Assembly (NCBI GenBank): GCA_025351645.1
Contig: JANXVN010000144.1
Span: 1 to 36,686 of the forward strand
DNA: 36,686 nt
From: Ferruginibacter sp.
Lineage (GTDB): Bacteria > Bacteroidota > Bacteroidia > Chitinophagales > Chitinophagaceae
Direction: 5' to 3'
Below are positions 33,592-36,686 of this stretch, in pieces. The notes beneath the pieces were generated by a model. That model saw only the letters and a program-made list of their open reading frames with translations, was not told the DNA's origin and made no database searches. The position numbers were made by a program, and so were the translations under genes. The stretch's first letter is position 1, and each line of letters starts with the position of its first letter.

Positions 33592-33632
33592 AAAAAAAGG
33601 TATGACGAAGATGGTTTCTCATACCTTTTTTT
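33592..33632 (+). terminator. Terminator of scpB
   Basis: AAAAAAAGGTATGA and TCATACCTTTTTTT form a perfect 14-bp stem around a 13-base loop, ending in seven T residues. It starts 16 bases past the scpB stop. Confidence 0.88.
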
Positions 33633-33784
33633 ATGTGCTGGAGAATGGTAAAGTATAGTATAATCCAAAGTAAATAAAAGTAATTTAAATAGCAGGGTGC
33701 ATTAACAACCAACAAAAGAAGAAAAACATCCAGCTGCGTCCCATAACGAAAAACAATAAACACCAAACAAAAAACACTAAAGAA

Positions 33785-34999
33785 ATGGCAAAAAATTTAA
33801 CCCACGAGCAACTAATTGAGATTGCTGATGAATTTGGCACTCCCGTTTACATCTATCATGCAGAACGCATTGCCGCACAATATAAAAAATTGCAAAAGGG
33901 GTTTGCCGGTTGCGATGCCCGTTTTTTCTATGCCTGTAAATCACTCACCAATGTAAATATTTTAAAGTACGTACAATCAATTGGCGCTTCGCTTGATTGT
34001 GTAAGCATCAACGAAGTAAGGCTCGGTATTATGGCCGGCTTTAGCCCCAAAGATATTTTGTACACGCCCAATTGTGTAGATTTTGAAGAGATAGTGGCCG
34101 TAAAAGATTTAGGTGCCAACATCAATATCGATAATATTTCTATCCTGGAACAGTTTGGCAACAAGTTCGGACACTCGTACCCGGTATGCATCCGGTTGAA
34201 CCCGCACATTATGGCCGGCGGAAATTTTAAGATCAGCACCGGGCACATTGATAGCAAATTTGGCATCTCCATCCACCAGATGCGCCATATAGAACGTATT
34301 GTAAAATCAACCAACTTAAACGTTACCGGCATACACATGCACACCGGCAGCGAAATAAAAGACATCAATGTTTTTTTAGAAGGCCTTGCAGTAATGTTCG
34401 ACTTGGCAACGCATTTTCCCAACCTGGAGTTTGTAGATTTAGGCAGCGGCTTTAAAGTGCCCTACCAACCCGGCGATGCCGAAACAGATGTTGCCGCACT
34501 AGGCGAAAAAGTAGCCCTAGCCTTTGCGGAATTTGAAAAAGAAACCGGCAGAAAATTGCAGGTATGGTTTGAGCCAGGCAAATATTTAGTAAGCCAGTGC
34601 GGTTATTTTGTAGTAAAAGCTAACGTCATCAAACAAACGCCCGCAGCAGTATTTGTAGGCGTAAACAGCGGGTTTAACCATTTAATACGCCCCATGATGT
34701 ACGATGCCTATCACCACATCGAAAACATCTCCAACCCCAAAGGCGCCGAACGCATTTACACTATCGTAGGCAATATTTGCGAAACCGATACTTTTGCATG
34801 GGACAGGAAATTGCATGAAGTCCGCGAAGGCGACTACCTTGTTTTCTACAACGCAGGTGCCTACGGTTTCGAAATGAGCAGCAACTTCAACAGCCGCTTA
34901 AAACCCGCCGAAGTATTGCTAAAAGATGACAAAGCAAAACTCATCCGCCGCAAAGATGAGTTTGAAGACCTGCTAAGGAACCAGGTAATAGAAGCATAG
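33785..34999 (+). CDS. lysA: Diaminopimelate decarboxylase
   Basis: LysA, 404 aa, is a fold-III PLP enzyme that decarboxylates meso-diaminopimelate to lysine. The PLP lysine is Lys52 in FFYACKSL (YAVKAN in most LysA). HMHTGSEI, DLGSGFKVPY and EPGKYLVSQCG form the cofactor and phosphate sites. The active-site cysteine from the partner subunit is Cys332 in VGNICETDTFAWDR, and NAGAYGFEMSSNFNSR closes the site. The C-E-T-D block fits LysA better than ornithine or carboxynorspermidine decarboxylases. It is a single gene with a strong terminator. The 209-base spacer before it holds an A-rich string related to that at 140-160. Confidence 0.9.
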   Translation: MAKNLTHEQLIEIADEFGTPVYIYHAERIAAQYKKLQKGFAGCDARFFYACKSLTNVNILKYVQSIGASLDCVSINEVRLGIMAGFSPKDILYTPNCVDFEEIVAVKDLGANINIDNISILEQFGNKFGHSYPVCIRLNPHIMAGGNFKISTGHIDSKFGISIHQMRHIERIVKSTNLNVTGIHMHTGSEIKDINVFLEGLAVMFDLATHFPNLEFVDLGSGFKVPYQPGDAETDVAALGEKVALAFAEFEKETGRKLQVWFEPGKYLVSQCGYFVVKANVIKQTPAAVFVGVNSGFNHLIRPMMYDAYHHIENISNPKGAERIYTIVGNICETDTFAWDRKLHEVREGDYLVFYNAGAYGFEMSSNFNSRLKPAEVLLKDDKAKLIRRKDEFEDLLRNQVIEA

Positions 35000-35028
35000 A
35001 ACGATTATTCTCAAATTATAGCAGCATG

Positions 35029-35054
35029 CCGCCCAGAAATTGGGCGGTTTTTTT
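35029..35054 (+). terminator. Terminator of lysA
   Basis: CCGCCCA-GAAAT-TGGGCGG forms a 7-bp G+C-rich stem followed by seven T residues, 30 bases past the lysA stop. Confidence 0.92.
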
Positions 35055-35089
35055 GTATCTGGCAAAAAAATAGCTGCTAAAATGTAAGG

Positions 35090-35120
35090 ACGTAAAATAA
35101 TTCTCCTTCAGGGCACGGGG
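35090..35120 (+). repeat. REP-like repeat between lysA and the DoxX-like gene
   Basis: These 31 bases match 21575-21605 at 25 positions and the minus strand of 11065-11095 at 24. The core reads CTCCTTCAGGGCACGGGG, so the hairpin is weaker than in the other copies. The spacer also holds the lysA terminator and a promoter candidate. Confidence 0.65.
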
Positions 35121-35142
35121 TAAAAGATTATCCCTAAAACAC

Positions 35143-35173
35143 TTGCAACCCCATTTTATATGTTGTAACTTTT
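35143..35173 (+). promoter_or_regulatory. Candidate promoter of the DoxX-like gene
   Basis: TTG at 35143-35145, 20 bases, then TAACTTTT (one mismatch to TAnnTTTG). The ATG follows 18 bases later. Confidence 0.35.
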
Positions 35174-35191
35174 AGGTCTAAACTTGCCATC

Positions 35192-35599
35192 ATGAAATAT
35201 CAACACGTAATATCCCGCATATCAATTTTTTTGCTATCCTTTGTAATGATTATTTTCGGCATACTTCATTTTGCCCATCCCAGAGACCTTGTTAATTATG
35301 TGCCCGCATTTTTGCCCGGCGGCATCATCTGGGTATATTTTGTAGGCGCAGCATTTATATTGGTAGCGCTTGCCTTTTTAACCAACACAATGGTAAAAGC
35401 TGCCGGTTATATTTTGGCAGGCCTGCTTTTTATTTTTGTGCTCACCATCCATTTGCCAAATTTTATGGAAGCTAGCAATGCAGAAGCAAAACAAATGGCA
35501 CTCATCAGCATGCTGAAAGATACTGCGATAGCGTGTTTTGCGCTTTACATCGGGGCAGGGGCCTATCACCAAAAACTAAATATGGATAATAGCGATTAA
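35192..35599 (+). CDS. DoxX-like small membrane protein
   Basis: This is a 135-aa protein with four membrane segments at about 8-27, 43-63, 67-87 and 105-124. The first segment ends GILHFAHP and is followed by a FLPGG turn, the arrangement of the DoxX/DoxD-like family. Members sit in the inner membrane; some take part in redox or quinone-linked functions, but most have no proven role. It starts at ATG 35192 after a plausible promoter. The NDH-2 gene follows in the same direction but 368 bases on, so a functional link is only suggestive. Confidence 0.75.
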   Translation: MKYQHVISRISIFLLSFVMIIFGILHFAHPRDLVNYVPAFLPGGIIWVYFVGAAFILVALAFLTNTMVKAAGYILAGLLFIFVLTIHLPNFMEASNAEAKQMALISMLKDTAIACFALYIGAGAYHQKLNMDNSD

Positions 35600-35648
35600 C
35601 AGCTAACCGTATTTTTATTTATAAGTATTCACATAAGCAAAATAATTA

Positions 35649-35796
35649 GGGCGTGCCCCAAGCCGCTGCGGCAAGGGGCTGGGCTCTTCCCGTCCGAACC
35701 GGTTCATCCGGGCGGGCACTTCAATCTTTTTGCAGTAGTAGCCTGCCGATGCTAAAAGTATTCCGCAAAAAGGATTTCCGTTGCTATCCCTCACGC
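35649..35796 (+). repeat. Multi-branched palindromic element, copy B
   Basis: An outer stem GCGTG (35651-35655) / CACGC (35792-35796) encloses three hairpins: GCCCC-AA-GCCG/CGGC-AA-GGGGC at about 35655-35679; CCCGTCCG/CGGGCGGG at 35689-35716 around an AACCGGTT palindrome; and AATCTTTTTGC/GCAAAAAGGATT at 35723-35776 with one bulged base. Blocks GGGCGTGCCC, GGGGCTGGGCT and TGCTATCCCTCACGC align with copy A at 18193-18310. It accounts for most of the gene-free stretch 35600-35967; the rest is A+T-rich with no signal I can name. Confidence 0.75.
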
Positions 35797-35967
35797 GGGG
35801 CGCATCCGGTATAAAAATTATTATGCCCAGCTTAAAGTTACCAGCCTCAATAAAATAAAAAAGCGGTATCTAATTTGATGACCCATAAATTGCAACATTT
35901 AAAAGCGAAAATTGTTAAATCTTTTACTTGCTAATATTTTAGGCCTTTAATTAAAAATAAATACTAA

Positions 35968-36686
35968 ATGAAAATAGTTATAATAGGTGGTGGTTTTGGA
36001 GGCGTTAACCTTGCTAAGGCATTAGCCAACATAAAAGGCTTTGAAGTACTGCTGATAGACAAAAATAATTATAACTTTTTTGCCCCACTCATCTACCAGG
36101 TGGCAACAGCTTTTTTAGACCCCACCAGCATTAGCTACCCATTTAGAAAATTATTTGCAGGTAAACACAATATTGGTTTCCGCCTGGGCGACGTAAAAAA
36201 AATAGTACCCGGACAAAATAAAATTGTGCTGGAAGATGGCGAAGTGGAATACGACCAATTGGTATTTGCAACCGGTGCCGAAACCAATTACTTTGGTATG
36301 GAAAACGTAAAGCAGCATGCCATACCAATGAAAACTTTATCAGATGCGCTTGAAATGCGCAACCGTTTATTGGAGCAAATGGAGCAAGCCACCATTGCTA
36401 CCGACCCGTTTGAAATAAAAAGGCTGTTAACCATAGTAATAGCCGGTGGAGGCCCAACTGGCGTTGAACTAGCGGGTATGTTTGCTGAAATGAAAAATGG
36501 CATATTGCGTAAAGAATACCCTATGCTGGCAGGCAAAGGCGGCGAAATTTATTTGGTTGATGGCGGCAAAGTTGTGCTTGCACCCATGAGCAACGCAAGC
36601 CAGCACGATACTTTTGAGGCATTGACTAAACTAGGCGTAAAAATAAAACTCAACTGCCAGGTGAAAGATTATGTAGATGGGCGGGT
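35968..36686 (+). CDS. ndh: Type II NADH dehydrogenase (NDH-2), 3' end outside the window
   Basis: The first 239 codons of a single-subunit NADH:quinone oxidoreductase are present; the gene runs off the right edge. The FAD-binding motif is MKIVIIGGGFGGVNLAKAL at the start. NYNFFAPLIYQVATAFLDP is the typical NDH-2 block with the conserved PLxYQVA. YDQLVFATGAETNYFG closes the first FAD half. The NADH-binding motif is VIAGGGPTGVELAGMFAEM near residue 155. NDH-2 feeds electrons to menaquinone without pumping protons. The quinone-site and C-terminal membrane-binding parts would lie beyond the window. ATG 35968 follows a very A+T-rich leader. Confidence 0.92.
   Translation, partial: MKIVIIGGGFGGVNLAKALANIKGFEVLLIDKNNYNFFAPLIYQVATAFLDPTSISYPFRKLFAGKHNIGFRLGDVKKIVPGQNKIVLEDGEVEYDQLVFATGAETNYFGMENVKQHAIPMKTLSDALEMRNRLLEQMEQATIATDPFEIKRLLTIVIAGGGPTGVELAGMFAEMKNGILRKEYPMLAGKGGEIYLVDGGKVVLAPMSNASQHDTFEALTKLGVKIKLNCQVKDYVDGR

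Noticed and set aside
1-36686. CRISPR arrays, tRNA or rRNA genes, prophage or insertion sequence genes.
   Set aside because: No regularly spaced repeats, no tRNA-like arm sets and no transposase, integrase or phage protein was seen on either strand.

Overview
The window looks like chromosome from a Bacteroidetes bacterium, most likely family Chitinophagaceae (inference). Supporting signs are: an A+T-rich composition by eye; promoter-like TAnnTTTG boxes with few Shine-Dalgarno sequences; an NADP malic enzyme fused to a phosphotransacetylase domain; an unusually long SecA; a serine-palmitoyltransferase-like enzyme; a SusC-like VVGYG/GRVAGV motif; and small glycine-rich RRM proteins. I see no rRNA, tRNA, CRISPR array, phage or intact insertion sequence. 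About 27 protein genes are visible, most of them housekeeping.

Layout. 0.2-5.2 kb: alpha-oxoamine synthase (sphingolipid type, -), exported PafA-like phosphatase (+), 2OG-Fe(II) oxygenase (+), DUF1415 protein (-), RRM RNA-binding protein (-). 5.4-8.6 kb: exported L,D-transpeptidase (-), then the ribosomal operon rpsF-rpsR-rplI (-). 9.1-15.3 kb: a giant exported alpha-2-macroglobulin (-) with a CAEQ thioester site and an embedded TonB-plug-like motif. 15.6-20.9 kb: sucD, an MlaF/MlaE lipid ABC transporter pair and a malic enzyme (all -). 21.1-24.0 kb: deoC, a SPOR protein and an M20 amidohydrolase in one minus-strand run, followed by a decayed VOC gene. 24.5-26.9 kb: two twin-arginine-exported sugar enzymes (+). 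27.1-31.3 kb: secA and a small membrane protein (-). 31.6-36.7 kb: atpG, scpB, lysA, a DoxX-like protein and the start of an NDH-2 NADH dehydrogenase (+).

Common themes are the cell envelope (transpeptidase, SPOR protein, MlaEF, macroglobulin, SecA, sphingolipid enzyme) and central metabolism (sucD, maeB, atpG, ndh, lysA, deoC).

The most unusual content is between the genes. I find several families of structured repeats by eye: (i) a multi-branched palindromic element with two diverged copies (18.2 and 35.7 kb); (ii) a short REP-like family with a CCCCTTYAGGGG core in five copies, one translated inside the macroglobulin gene, one forming the 3' end of the M20 gene and two filling the atpG-scpB spacer; (iii) a GTGCGACGCC-containing repeat in two copies (1.5 and 9.0 kb); (iv) a nested double hairpin at 7.3-7.4 kb whose two hairpins are reverse complements of each other and which is flanked by an 11-bp direct repeat. 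These are sequence observations; any function is inference. I found no convincing new multi-gene defence or metabolic system.
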